64,000 nucleotides of DNA from Phaeobacter italicus (GTDB taxonomy: Bacteria; Pseudomonadota; Alphaproteobacteria; Rhodobacterales; Rhodobacteraceae), in NCBI RefSeq assembly GCF_001258055.1, contig NZ_CVRM01000022.1:434001-498000 (forward strand). Reading direction: 5' to 3'. A program made the position numbers and the translations under genes. Of the stretch, positions 27,947 through 35,961 are shown in pieces. The notes under the pieces were generated by a model. It did not search any database, had not been told where the DNA came from, and saw only the letters and a program-made list of their open reading frames with translations. Positions within the stretch are counted from its first letter, which is position 1. Each line of letters begins with the position of its first letter.

Positions 27947-29264
27947 GGCGGGCGTCGCTGCAGCGGTGGTTGCGCTGGCAACTGGCGCACAGATGGTCCT
28001 TGCCGAGACCGGGGTCCTCTCGGCACAGGACTCTGATCCGACCGTGATGGGGTGGATGCAGGGATTTCCCCCACCTGATGAGCGGCTGATCACCCAACCG
28101 GACGCCAACTATTTCAGCTTTCCCAAACTGCGCTGGTCGGTGTGCCACCTGCGGGAATTTCTGCCGACCGAGGAAATCAGCCGCGGCACCGGCGCCCCCA
28201 TCCCGCTAAGCTATCCCAGCCCAGCCCGTTTCGCAGATCTCGCCCGCCAGATCGATGCGCTGACCTTCCGGCCGACCAATGCGACTGAAGACATGACCTG
28301 GGATCAGTCGCTTTATGCCAATTACACCGACGGCATGCTGATCATGCACAAGGGACAAGTCGTCTATGAACGCTACTTCGGCTGTCTGCGTGAGGATGGC
28401 AAACATGCGATCATGTCGATGACGAAATCAATCACGGGCCTGCTGGCTGAGATCCTGGTGGCAGAAGGGGGGCTGGATGACAGTCTGACGGTCAAGGACA
28501 TCATTCCCGAAATCGGCCAAAGCGCATTTGCCACCGCGACGGTGCGCGAGGTGATGGATATGACAACCGGGGTGCAGTATTCCGAGGATTATTCGGACCC
28601 GGAGGCAGACATCTGGGTCTATTCCCGCGCCGCAAGCCCGCTGCCAAAACCGGCAGATTACGATGGTCCCGACGGGTACTGGGAATACCTCCAGCAGGTC
28701 GGCCCGGAGGGAGCGCATGGCGAGGCATTTCACTACAAGACCATCAATTCGGATATGTTGGGCTGGGTGATCAGCAGGGTGACTGGCAAGGCGGTGACAG
28801 AGCTTGCCTCCGAGCGGCTGTGGCGGCCGATGGGGGCAGAGATGGACGCCTACCAAACCGTTGACGGCAAAGGGGTGCCTTTCGCCGGGGGTGGGGTGAC
28901 AGCCGGACTTCGCGATCTCGCCCGCTTGGGGCAGCTGATGCTGAACGAGGGGACGCTGAATGGCAAACGGGTGTTCCCTGCGGCGGTGGCACAAACCATC
29001 GCAGGCGGAGGAGATCAGTCAAAATTCAGCGGCTTCCCCAGCATTCCGAACGGCAGCTATACCAGCCAATGGTGGGTGTTTCACAACGATCACGGCGCCT
29101 ATGCCGCGCGCGGCGTTCACGGGCAGACCATCTATGTCGACCCCACCGCCGACATGGTTCTGGTGCGCCTGGCGTCTTATCCGCGGGCGCAGAACGGGTT
29201 TATCGACCCGACATCTCTGCCAGCCTATCAGGCCGTTGCCGAATTCCTGATGACCCAGAACTAG
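27927..29264 (+). CDS. Secreted serine hydrolase (beta-lactamase/6-aminohexanoate-dimer hydrolase-like)
   Basis: A 445-aa penicillin-binding-protein-fold hydrolase. It has an N-terminal signal (VAAAVVALATGAQMVLAE). The catalytic SxxK is SMTKS near residue 172, preceded by LIMHKGQVVYERYFG, and the Tyr motif is MTTGVQYSEDYSDP. The family includes class C beta-lactamases, EstB-type esterases and NylB nylon-oligomer hydrolases; the MTTGVxYSE region is most like NylB/EstB. The start at 27927 has GGGAGG 8 bases upstream, inside the 3' end of the barrel gene, so the two are coupled. Natural substrate unknown. Confidence 0.88.
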   Translation: MWFSTSKAGVAAAVVALATGAQMVLAETGVLSAQDSDPTVMGWMQGFPPPDERLITQPDANYFSFPKLRWSVCHLREFLPTEEISRGTGAPIPLSYPSPARFADLARQIDALTFRPTNATEDMTWDQSLYANYTDGMLIMHKGQVVYERYFGCLREDGKHAIMSMTKSITGLLAEILVAEGGLDDSLTVKDIIPEIGQSAFATATVREVMDMTTGVQYSEDYSDPEADIWVYSRAASPLPKPADYDGPDGYWEYLQQVGPEGAHGEAFHYKTINSDMLGWVISRVTGKAVTELASERLWRPMGAEMDAYQTVDGKGVPFAGGGVTAGLRDLARLGQLMLNEGTLNGKRVFPAAVAQTIAGGGDQSKFSGFPSIPNGSYTSQWWVFHNDHGAYAARGVHGQTIYVDPTADMVLVRLASYPRAQNGFIDPTSLPAYQAVAEFLMTQN

Positions 29265-29280
29265 ACTCTGTGAACACGTA

Positions 29281-29306
29281 AAAGGCCACCCCGAAGGATG
29301 GCCTTT
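29281..29306 (+). terminator. Bidirectional terminator
   Basis: An 8-bp stem AAAGGCCA / TGGCCTTT with a 10-base loop between the hydrolase and the convergent adenosine kinase gene. T/A tracts are short, so termination may be moderate. Confidence 0.7.
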
Positions 29307-29329
29307 CGCATCGCTTGGGTGCAGCGGGG

Positions 29330-30319
29330 TCAGAGCAGACCCGCCGCCTGCAGCTGCTCTTTCATGTCCTTCTCGGGACGCGGGCCGATGTGGCTGATGA
29401 CTTCTGCGGCGCAGAGGTTGCCCATCTTGGCGCAGGTCTCCACATCGCGGCCCTGCGACAAGCCAAAGAGAAAGCCCGCTGCAAACTGGTCGCCCGCCCC
29501 GGTGGTGTCGAGCGGCGTGACCTTTTCAACCGGCACATCCACACGGCCCTCTTTGGTGATGACAGTGGCGCCATCCGCCGAACGGGTGCAGATCACCAGC
29601 GGGCAGATCGCCGACAGCTGGGCCAGTGCCGCATCCAGATCGTCGGTCTCGAACAGCGATTTCACCTCGTCCTCATTGCCAAAGACAAACTCCAGCTCGC
29701 TTTCGATCAGCTTGAGGAAATCGGCCCGGTGACGTTCCACGCAGAACGGATCCGACAGCGAAATACCGGCCTTGCCGCCGCCCAGACGGCAGTCGCGCGC
29801 AGCCTCCATAAAGGCGGTCTTGCCCTTGTCCTTGTCGAACAGATAGCCCTCCAGGAACATCAGCTGCGCTTGGCCTGCGACCTCGTCGGGAACGTCCTGC
29901 GAAGACAGTTCCGAGGAAATGCCCAGATAGGTGTTCAGCGACCGGTCCCCATCAGGCGAGACAAAGATCATCGACCGCGAGGTCGGCAGCTCACCTCCCG
30001 CAACCGGCGGGTTCACGAAATCAACGCCGTCATCGGCCATCGCATCGGCATAGAACCGCCCCAGCGCATCATCATGCACCCGGCCGATAAAGGCCGCATC
30101 CAGCCCCAGCGCCCCTGCGCCGGCAATCGTGTTGGCGACAGAGCCACCGGGGGTCTGCACCCGCTCTTGCATGGCCGCATAAAGCACCTCGCCGCGCTCA
30201 CGCTCGATCAGCTGCATGATGCCCTTCTCGATGCCCATATGCTCAAGAAAGTTGTCGTCGCACTGGCTGATCACGTCGACAACAGCATTGCCGATCCCGA
30301 CGAGTTGATAGGTTTTCAT
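29330..30319 (-). CDS. Adenosine kinase (PfkB family)
   Basis: A 329-aa PfkB-family sugar kinase. YQLVGIGNAVVDVISQCDD is the typical adenosine/ribokinase opening, and GGSVANTIAGAGALG the substrate-binding glycine motif. The C-terminal signature DTTGAGDQFAAGFLFGLSQG contains the catalytic Asp. The alphaproteobacterial members of this subgroup are annotated as adenosine kinase. It would convert adenosine to AMP, for example from S-adenosylhomocysteine breakdown. It starts within the stop of nth (4-base overlap). Confidence 0.9.
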   Translation of the reverse strand: MKTYQLVGIGNAVVDVISQCDDNFLEHMGIEKGIMQLIERERGEVLYAAMQERVQTPGGSVANTIAGAGALGLDAAFIGRVHDDALGRFYADAMADDGVDFVNPPVAGGELPTSRSMIFVSPDGDRSLNTYLGISSELSSQDVPDEVAGQAQLMFLEGYLFDKDKGKTAFMEAARDCRLGGGKAGISLSDPFCVERHRADFLKLIESELEFVFGNEDEVKSLFETDDLDAALAQLSAICPLVICTRSADGATVITKEGRVDVPVEKVTPLDTTGAGDQFAAGFLFGLSQGRDVETCAKMGNLCAAEVISHIGPRPEKDMKEQLQAAGLL

Positions 30320-30960
30320 TGGGTCTTGTCCTCAAACTGGCAAAGGTCGCGGATGATGCAGGTAGGGCACTGCGGCTTGCGCGCTTTGCAATGATAGCGT
30401 CCGTGCAGGATCAGCCAATGGTGGGCATGCAGCTGAAAATCCGCCGGAATATTGTCTTCGATGGCGCGTTCTACCGCGTCGACATCCTTGCCCGGCGCAA
30501 TGCCGGACCGGTTGCCCACGCGAAAGATATGGGTGTCCACAGCCTGCGCAGGCTGGCGCCACCACATGTTCAGCACCACATTTGCGGTCTTGCGGCCAAC
30601 CCCGGGCAGGGATTGCAGGGCCGCGCGTGAATTGGGCACCTCGCCGCCGTATTGATCCACCAGGATGCGTGACAGCTTGATGACGTTCTTGGCCTTGTTG
30701 CGGTAAAGCCCGATCGTCTTGATGTGCTCGATCAGCCCCTCTTCGCCGAGGTCCAGCATCTTCTGCGGGGTGTCGGCAATCTTGAACAGCTCGCGCGTGG
30801 CCCGGTTCACCCCGGCATCCGTGGCCTGCGCAGACAGCGCCACCGCCACCACAAGGGTATAGACGTTGACGTGCTCCAGCTCGCCCTTGGGCTCGGGATC
30901 GGCGTCCTGAAAGCGCGTGAAGATCTCGCGCAGCGTATGATAATCGAGTTGCTTGGCCAT
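30316..30960 (-). CDS. nth: Endonuclease III
   Basis: A 214-aa base-excision-repair glycosylase/AP lyase for oxidised pyrimidines. The helix-hairpin-helix is LPGVGRKTANVVLN, with the catalytic Lys in GRKTA, followed by VDTHIFRVGNR with the catalytic Asp. The 4Fe-4S cluster ligands are in the C-terminal CKARKPQCPTCIIRDLC, with normal C-x6-C-x2-C-x5-C spacing. It is coupled to the adenosine kinase gene. Confidence 0.96.
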   Translation of the reverse strand: MAKQLDYHTLREIFTRFQDADPEPKGELEHVNVYTLVVAVALSAQATDAGVNRATRELFKIADTPQKMLDLGEEGLIEHIKTIGLYRNKAKNVIKLSRILVDQYGGEVPNSRAALQSLPGVGRKTANVVLNMWWRQPAQAVDTHIFRVGNRSGIAPGKDVDAVERAIEDNIPADFQLHAHHWLILHGRYHCKARKPQCPTCIIRDLCQFEDKTQ

Positions 30961-31167
30961 CGCGCTCCTTAATGCCGCGCAGCCGCGCGCGGCGCAAACA
31001 GAAAAGCCGGACTGGTTGTCCTGATCCTAACCAGAACACCCTTGTGCCACAGTCTCTACGCGCGTTTGACCGGGGCAGATCACTTCCCGCAAGATCCGGG
31101 TCGCGCTGTCACGCGTCATGGATGTAGGGTGGGCTCAGGACAGGAATGCGCCGATGAGGCAGACACG

Positions 31168-32031
31168 ATGCACAACAGCACAGACACCACAGAGCAGAGC
31201 TATCATTACGGCGTCATCAAACGGGCCATCGAGCTGATTGATGCGGATGGGGCGGATCTCAGCCTTGAGGATCTGTCCGACGCGATGGGGATGAGCGCGG
31301 CGCATTTTCAGCGGCTGTTTTCTGCATGGGTCGGGGTTTCGCCCAAACGCTACCAGCAATATCTGCGCCTCGGCCATGCCAAATCTCTCCTGCAGCATCG
31401 CTTCACCACCCTTGATGCCGCCCATGCGGTTGGTCTGTCCGGCTCTGGTCGCCTGCATGATCTCTTTGTCCGCTGGGAGGCGATGAGCCCCGGCGATTTT
31501 GCCCGCAAGGGGGCGGGGTTGCGTATCTCCTGGGGGTGGTTTGACAGCCCCTTTGGTCTGGCGCTGGTGATGGGCACCGAAAAGGGCATCTGCGGCATGG
31601 CCTTTGCCGCCGAAACCGGCGCAGAGCCTGCGATGGCAGACATGCGCAGCCGCTGGCCCGATGCCGATTACGTCGAGGATCCGACGGCCCTGCGCCCGAT
31701 GGTCGATGCGGCCTTTGCCCAGCGGGGAGAGACCGCGCTGCACCTGATCGGCGCGCCTTTGCAGATCAAGGTCTGGGAGGCGCTCCTGCGGATCCCGTCA
31801 GGCCATGTCAGCACCTATTCCGAAATCGCCCAGTCCATCGGCAGCCCGAAAGCGGTGCGCGCCGTGGGAACGGCCGTGGGCCGCAACCCTGTCAGCTGGC
31901 TCATCCCCTGCCACCGGGCGCTGCGTAAATCGGGTGCTTTGGGCGGTTATCACTGGGGTCTGCCGGTCAAGCGCGCCATGCTCGCCTATGAGGCCGCCCG
32001 CGATGACGGGCAGCGGGGCGGCACGGCCTGA
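31168..32031 (+). CDS. AraC-HTH/methylated-DNA-cysteine S-methyltransferase fusion (Ada-like)
   Basis: A 287-aa two-domain protein. Residues ~15-110 form an AraC-type helix-turn-helix (LSLEDLSDAMGMSAAHFQRL, SGRLHDLFVRWEAMSPGDF). Residues ~125-280 form the O6-methylguanine methyltransferase, with WEALLRIPSGHVSTYSEIA and the active-site PCHRAL. It lacks the N-terminal zinc domain of E. coli Ada, which repairs phosphotriesters. It can therefore repair alkyl-guanine and bind DNA, but methyl-phosphate sensing is probably missing. The start at 31168 excludes an upstream open frame that lacks family residues. Confidence 0.92.
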   Translation: MHNSTDTTEQSYHYGVIKRAIELIDADGADLSLEDLSDAMGMSAAHFQRLFSAWVGVSPKRYQQYLRLGHAKSLLQHRFTTLDAAHAVGLSGSGRLHDLFVRWEAMSPGDFARKGAGLRISWGWFDSPFGLALVMGTEKGICGMAFAAETGAEPAMADMRSRWPDADYVEDPTALRPMVDAAFAQRGETALHLIGAPLQIKVWEALLRIPSGHVSTYSEIAQSIGSPKAVRAVGTAVGRNPVSWLIPCHRALRKSGALGGYHWGLPVKRAMLAYEAARDDGQRGGTA

Positions 32032-32201
32032 TCCGTCGGGCATCCTTTGCGGTCCGGTGATGGGCTGTCCGTCCCGTGACGCTGGCGGGAAATTGCCGAG
32101 GGGACAGGGCCATGTCTTGTGATATCCTGCGGGCACACCAATATTCCGTCGGATAACTGGCCGGGCAAAGCCCGGTCGAGAGAACAAAGGCAGATTGTTT
32201 G

Positions 32202-32858
32202 ATGATGCAGATGAAACTCACCACCGCCGGTATTCTGGCGGCCGCACTGGGCCTGACCGCCTGTACTGATCCCGCCACCATCGGCACCAACGGCAGCAAC
32301 ACCCAGCAGGGGGCCATCATTGGCGGTATCATCGGGGCCGGGGTTGGCGCGCTCACCAATGATTCCGACCGTGGCCTTGGTGCCGCAACCGGGGCCATCG
32401 TCGGTGCCGCAGCAGGCAGCGTGATCGGCAACCAGCTGGACGCGCAGGAACGCGAGCTGCGCCAGTCGATCTCCAACGACGGCATCACCATCGTCAACAC
32501 CGGGGACCGGCTGATCGTGTCGCTGCCCAATGACCTGACATTCGCCACCGACAGCTCTGCCATTTCGCCTGCGGTCCGTTCTGACCTGAACAAGGTTGCA
32601 GCGAGCCTCGTGCGCTATCCCAACAGCCTGGTGCAGGTCATCGGCCACACCGACAGCGACGGCAGCGCGAGCTACAACCAGGCCCTGTCCGAACGCCGCG
32701 CCAACGCGGTTGCGGATCAGATCCAGGCCGGTGGCGTGCCCTACAACCGTCTGGCCATCATTGGCCGGGGCGAGGACCAGCCAGTGGCGTCCAACCTCAC
32801 ACCCGAAGGCAAGGCCCGCAACCGTCGTGTCGAAATCGTGGTGATCCCGCAGGGCTGA
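32202..32858 (+). CDS. OmpA family lipoprotein (Pal/YiaD-like)
   Basis: A 218-aa lipoprotein. The signal peptide MKLTTAGILAAALGLTACTD ends in the lipobox LTAC. Residues ~30-85 carry a glycine-zipper (GAIIGGIIGAGVGALTND and GAIVGAAAGSVIGN) as in SlyB/YMGG proteins. The C-terminal OmpA domain, LPNDLTFATDSSAISPAVRS, VIGHTDSDGSASYNQALSER and NRRVEIVVIP, binds peptidoglycan. The combination matches the YiaD family. Three ATGs (32202, 32205, 32211) are possible starts; AAAGG lies upstream. Confidence 0.92.
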   Translation: MMQMKLTTAGILAAALGLTACTDPATIGTNGSNTQQGAIIGGIIGAGVGALTNDSDRGLGAATGAIVGAAAGSVIGNQLDAQERELRQSISNDGITIVNTGDRLIVSLPNDLTFATDSSAISPAVRSDLNKVAASLVRYPNSLVQVIGHTDSDGSASYNQALSERRANAVADQIQAGGVPYNRLAIIGRGEDQPVASNLTPEGKARNRRVEIVVIPQG

Positions 32859-32887
32859 TCGGCTTTGCTGCAGTAACAGTTTTGATC

Positions 32888-32913
32888 TGGCCGTGCCCCA
32901 CCGGGCGCGGCCA
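32888..32913 (+). terminator. Terminator after the OmpA lipoprotein
   Basis: An 11-bp stem TGGCCGTGCCC / GGGCGCGGCCA with one T-G pair and a 4-base loop, followed by TTTTC. Confidence 0.8.
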
Positions 32914-33082
32914 TTTTCATGTCTGGCGAATTGTTGCTTTGTGCATTTTCGCGTAGTTATGTCTATAATTACGATCTGATGTTCTATTTTGCACAGTGAC
33001 TGCGCGGCGGTCGGGCTTTTCTGTGGCGGGCTTTGGAATAGGTTCTTGGGCAGAGACAACACCCCAATGATGAGGCCCGAAA

Positions 33083-33625
33083 ATGTCGACCCCGACCCTT
33101 GTGACCATCTCCGGCTCGCTGCGCGCAGAGGCCACCAACCGCAAACTCCTGGCTGAAGCCACCCGCCTGTTCGGCGACGCAGAGGTGATCGATGCCGATC
33201 TGAACCTGCCGCTGTATAATGGCGACGATGAAGAGGCCACGGGCATCCCCGCCGCCGTGCAGCGCCTTGCGGATCTGATCAAAGGCGCTGATGCCGTGCT
33301 GATTTCGACCCCGGAATACAACGGCGCACCCTCTGGCGTTCTGAAAAACGCGCTCGACTGGATCAGCCGCACCAGCGATGCCCCCTGGCAGGACAAACCG
33401 GTTGCGATCATGTCCGCTGCGGCGGGGCGGTCTGGTGGGGAAAAGGCCCAGATGCTGCTGCGCAGTTTCCTGGTGCCGTTCCAGCCCCGCGTGCTGGCAG
33501 GCCCGCAGGTCCATCTTGCGGCCTCCTACCAGGAGTTTGACGACAACGGCCACCTGAAGGGTGAGCTGTATGTCGAGACGCTGCAGGCGCTGATGGACAA
33601 GCTGAAGGCGGAAATCGCGCGCTGA
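33083..33625 (+). CDS. NAD(P)H-dependent FMN reductase
   Basis: A 180-aa flavodoxin-fold reductase. TISGSLRAEATNRKLLAEA is the N-terminal FMN phosphate-binding loop, ISTPEYNGAPSGVLKNALDW the family signature, and AAAGRSGGEKAQMLLRSFL closes the FMN site. These enzymes reduce quinones, chromate or free flavin. The ~170-base upstream gap is AT-rich, so it may have its own promoter. Followed by a strong terminator. Confidence 0.92.
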   Translation: MSTPTLVTISGSLRAEATNRKLLAEATRLFGDAEVIDADLNLPLYNGDDEEATGIPAAVQRLADLIKGADAVLISTPEYNGAPSGVLKNALDWISRTSDAPWQDKPVAIMSAAAGRSGGEKAQMLLRSFLVPFQPRVLAGPQVHLAASYQEFDDNGHLKGELYVETLQALMDKLKAEIAR

Positions 33626-33649
33626 GCCATAGCACCGCCCCGTCGATCC

Positions 33650-33680
33650 AACCCGGAGCGTCTGAGCCGCGCTCCGGGTT
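33650..33680 (+). terminator. Strong intrinsic terminator
   Basis: A perfect 11-bp stem AACCCGGAGCG / CGCTCCGGGTT with a 9-base loop and a seven-T tract overlapping the stem end. It serves the FMN reductase. Confidence 0.9.
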
Positions 33681-33696
33681 TTTTTGCTCCGCGCCC

Positions 33697-34113
33697 TCAG
33701 TCGTCGCGGCTCGGCTCATCCGGGTTGCTGGAAAACAGTGCAATCTTGTTGCCATCCGGATCGCGCAGATACCCTACGTAGAACCCTGCGCTATAGGCCG
33801 CGCGAAACCCCGGCGCGCCATCATCCTGCCCACCTGCGGCCAGTGCGGCGCCGTGCAGGTCACGCACCTCGGCCTGCGTGCGGGCCTGAAAAGCCACCAT
33901 CATGCCATTGCCCGCAGTGGCAGGCGCGCCGTCGAAGGGGCGTTTGACATAGACATCTGGCGCGCTTGGCTGCTCTCCCTCCGGCACGGGCAGCACAAAA
34001 CTGAGCCCCTCGCGTCCTTCGCTGAAATCATAGCCAAGCGGGGGCAGGATCGCCTGATAGAACGCCTTGGCGCGCAGCAGGTCGTTGGATCCGATGGTGA
34101 TATAGGCGATCAT
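33697..34113 (-). CDS. VOC/glyoxalase superfamily protein
   Basis: A 138-aa VOC-fold protein with two beta-alpha-beta repeats. MIAYITIGSNDLLRAKAFYQ opens the first, and the last metal-site-like segment is YVGYLRDPDGNKIALF. It resembles the glyoxalase-like proteins of unknown substrate annotated in many alphaproteobacteria. It is 23 bases downstream of the FAD oxidoreductase gene, on the same strand, and probably cotranscribed. Confidence 0.85.
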   Translation of the reverse strand: MIAYITIGSNDLLRAKAFYQAILPPLGYDFSEGREGLSFVLPVPEGEQPSAPDVYVKRPFDGAPATAGNGMMVAFQARTQAEVRDLHGAALAAGGQDDGAPGFRAAYSAGFYVGYLRDPDGNKIALFSSNPDEPSRDD

Positions 34114-34136
34114 CTTTCAGCCCCCTGGTCTGACCG

Positions 34137-35204
34137 TCAGAAGTTATCTTCGACCCGGAAACCTTCGGGGATATCATCCTGCCCGTCCAGCAGCAGATCC
34201 GCCATCGTCGCGCCGACCTTGGGGGCCATGCCAAAGCCGATCTTGAAGCCCCCGTTGGCGATGAAATGCCCCTCGCGCCCGGGCCACGCCCCCAGCATCG
34301 GCGCGCGCGAGCGGGCGCGGGGGCGCACACCGGCCCAGCGTTCCATCACCTCAGCGCCGTGCAGAACCGGCACCGCTGCGCAGGCGCGTTCGATCACCTC
34401 GTCCAGCTGGCTGTCGGTGGTGTCCGGCGCGTCAAAGTCGCGCTCGCTGGTGGAGCCGATGGCAAGGGTTCCGTCGGCATGGGGAATGATGTGCAGACCA
34501 TCGGCATAAAGCTGCGGCACCTCCGGGTTTTCGGCAAAGCGCAGGAGCGCGGCCTGACCTTTCACGCCATTGCCCAGTGTCTTGCCCTCGGCCAGACCAC
34601 CGGGACCGGCCAGTGTTTCATTCAGCTCCAGCAGCCCGGCATAGCCCTTGGCGTGTACCACCAGCCCCTCATCAGGTGCCTCTGCCTGAACCTCTACCCC
34701 CATGACGGCAAGGGCCGCGACCAGCGCGGCGCAGGCGCGGCGGGGGTGCATCCGGGCGCTCAGCGTGTCGTGGACCACATAGCCCGTGGCGCTGGGCGGC
34801 ACCCACGGTCCCATGTCAGAGACCGGACAGACGCGCCATTCGGCCTCGCCCTTCCAATAGGTCTGCGCCGTGGCTTCGCGGGCGCGCGCAAGGTCCAGAG
34901 TGCGCTGGTCGTTGATGGGCTGGATCCGACCGGTGCGACCATACCCGGAAGAGACGCCGCCGGTTTCCTGCACGTCGGCCCAGAAACCTTCGGCCATCAG
35001 CAGGCTTTCCAGCTGGTATTGTTTTTTGGGGTTCCAGTTCTCAGGCACATGCGGCGCCAGCGCGCCGACCAGCCCGCCGCTGGAGCCCGCGCCCGCCCCA
35101 AAGGGGTCGATCACCTGCACCGATGCGCCGCGGCGTGCGCAGCTCCATGCAATCGAAAGCCCAAAGATCCCGGCGCCCCGGACGGTGATATCTGCCATTG
35201 CCAT
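34137..35204 (-). CDS. FAD-dependent oxidoreductase, candidate MnmC oxidase partner
   Basis: A 355-aa D-amino-acid-oxidase-fold flavoprotein. The FAD motif is GAGIFGLSIAW near residue 10, with IDPFGAGAGSSGGLVGALAPH following. The C-terminal GIRPRSRD-like segment is WAGVRPRARSRAPMLG, then HFIANGGFKIGFGMAPKVG. It is divergent from mnmD with 58 bases between starts. In enterobacteria a single MnmC protein fuses a methyltransferase with such an FAD oxidase. This gene could therefore be the separate oxidase acting on cmnm5(s2)U34 of tRNA. A glycine/D-amino acid oxidase is the alternative. Confidence 0.8.
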   Translation of the reverse strand: MAMADITVRGAGIFGLSIAWSCARRGASVQVIDPFGAGAGSSGGLVGALAPHVPENWNPKKQYQLESLLMAEGFWADVQETGGVSSGYGRTGRIQPINDQRTLDLARAREATAQTYWKGEAEWRVCPVSDMGPWVPPSATGYVVHDTLSARMHPRRACAALVAALAVMGVEVQAEAPDEGLVVHAKGYAGLLELNETLAGPGGLAEGKTLGNGVKGQAALLRFAENPEVPQLYADGLHIIPHADGTLAIGSTSERDFDAPDTTDSQLDEVIERACAAVPVLHGAEVMERWAGVRPRARSRAPMLGAWPGREGHFIANGGFKIGFGMAPKVGATMADLLLDGQDDIPEGFRVEDNF

Positions 35205-35262
35205 TTTCGCACCCTTTCGCCAGTGTCGCGCCGTTCCACCGCATCACTTAGGGGATTATAGC

Positions 35263-35961
35263 ATGGCAGACCAGCAGGCACGGCTCAGCTGGCGGGATGA
35301 CAGCATTCCGGTTTCCGATCAGTTTGATGATCCCTATTTCTCGATCCAGAACGGGCTAGCCGAGACAGAGCATGTGTTTCTGGACGGCAATGATCTGGCG
35401 GCGCGCTTTGCCGATGCGGCACAGGCGGGTGCGGATTTCCACATTGCAGAGCTGGGCTTTGGCACCGGGCTGAACCTGCTGACCGCCTGGCGCGCATGGG
35501 AGCAGGCGCAGGAAGGCTGCGCCGCGCCATCGGTGCTGCATTTCACCAGTTTCGAGGCCTTTCCGATGGCAACGCAGGATATGGCCCGCGCGCTTCAGGC
35601 CTTTCCCGAGGTGGCACCCTGGGCCGAGCGGTTCCTGGCGGTCTGGGGCGGGACGGGCTCTTGCGACCTGGGCAATCTGCGGGTCAATGTCATCACTGGC
35701 GACGCCCGCGTGTCGCTGCCAGAGTGGACAGGCAAGGCAGATGCCTGGTTTCTGGATGGGTTTTCCCCGGCCAAGAACCCGGAGCTGTGGCAGGATGACC
35801 TGCTGGGCGAGGTCGCCCGTCACACGGCGGCAGGTGGCAGTGCGGCAACCTATACAGCGGCGGGTTTCGTCCGCCGCGGGCTGGAGGCCGCCGGATTTGA
35901 AGTGACCCGCACGCCCGGTTTCGGGCGCAAGCGGCATATGACAAAGGCACGATTGCGATGA
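35263..35961 (+). CDS. mnmD: tRNA 5-methylaminomethyl-2-thiouridine(34) methyltransferase (MnmD)
   Basis: A 232-aa SAM-dependent methyltransferase equal to the N-terminal half of E. coli MnmC. Signature segments are PVSDQFDDPYFSIQNGLAET, SAM-binding IAELGFGTGLNLLTAW, FTSFEAFPM, and DAWFLDGFSPAKNPELW. GFGRKRHMTKA is the typical ending before the oxidase domain in fused proteins. It methylates nm5(s2)U34 to mnm5(s2)U34. The start at 35263 gives the family N-terminus; a far longer frame upstream is spurious. It overlaps the downstream DMT transporter by 4 bases. Confidence 0.93.
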   Translation: MADQQARLSWRDDSIPVSDQFDDPYFSIQNGLAETEHVFLDGNDLAARFADAAQAGADFHIAELGFGTGLNLLTAWRAWEQAQEGCAAPSVLHFTSFEAFPMATQDMARALQAFPEVAPWAERFLAVWGGTGSCDLGNLRVNVITGDARVSLPEWTGKADAWFLDGFSPAKNPELWQDDLLGEVARHTAAGGSAATYTAAGFVRRGLEAAGFEVTRTPGFGRKRHMTKARLR

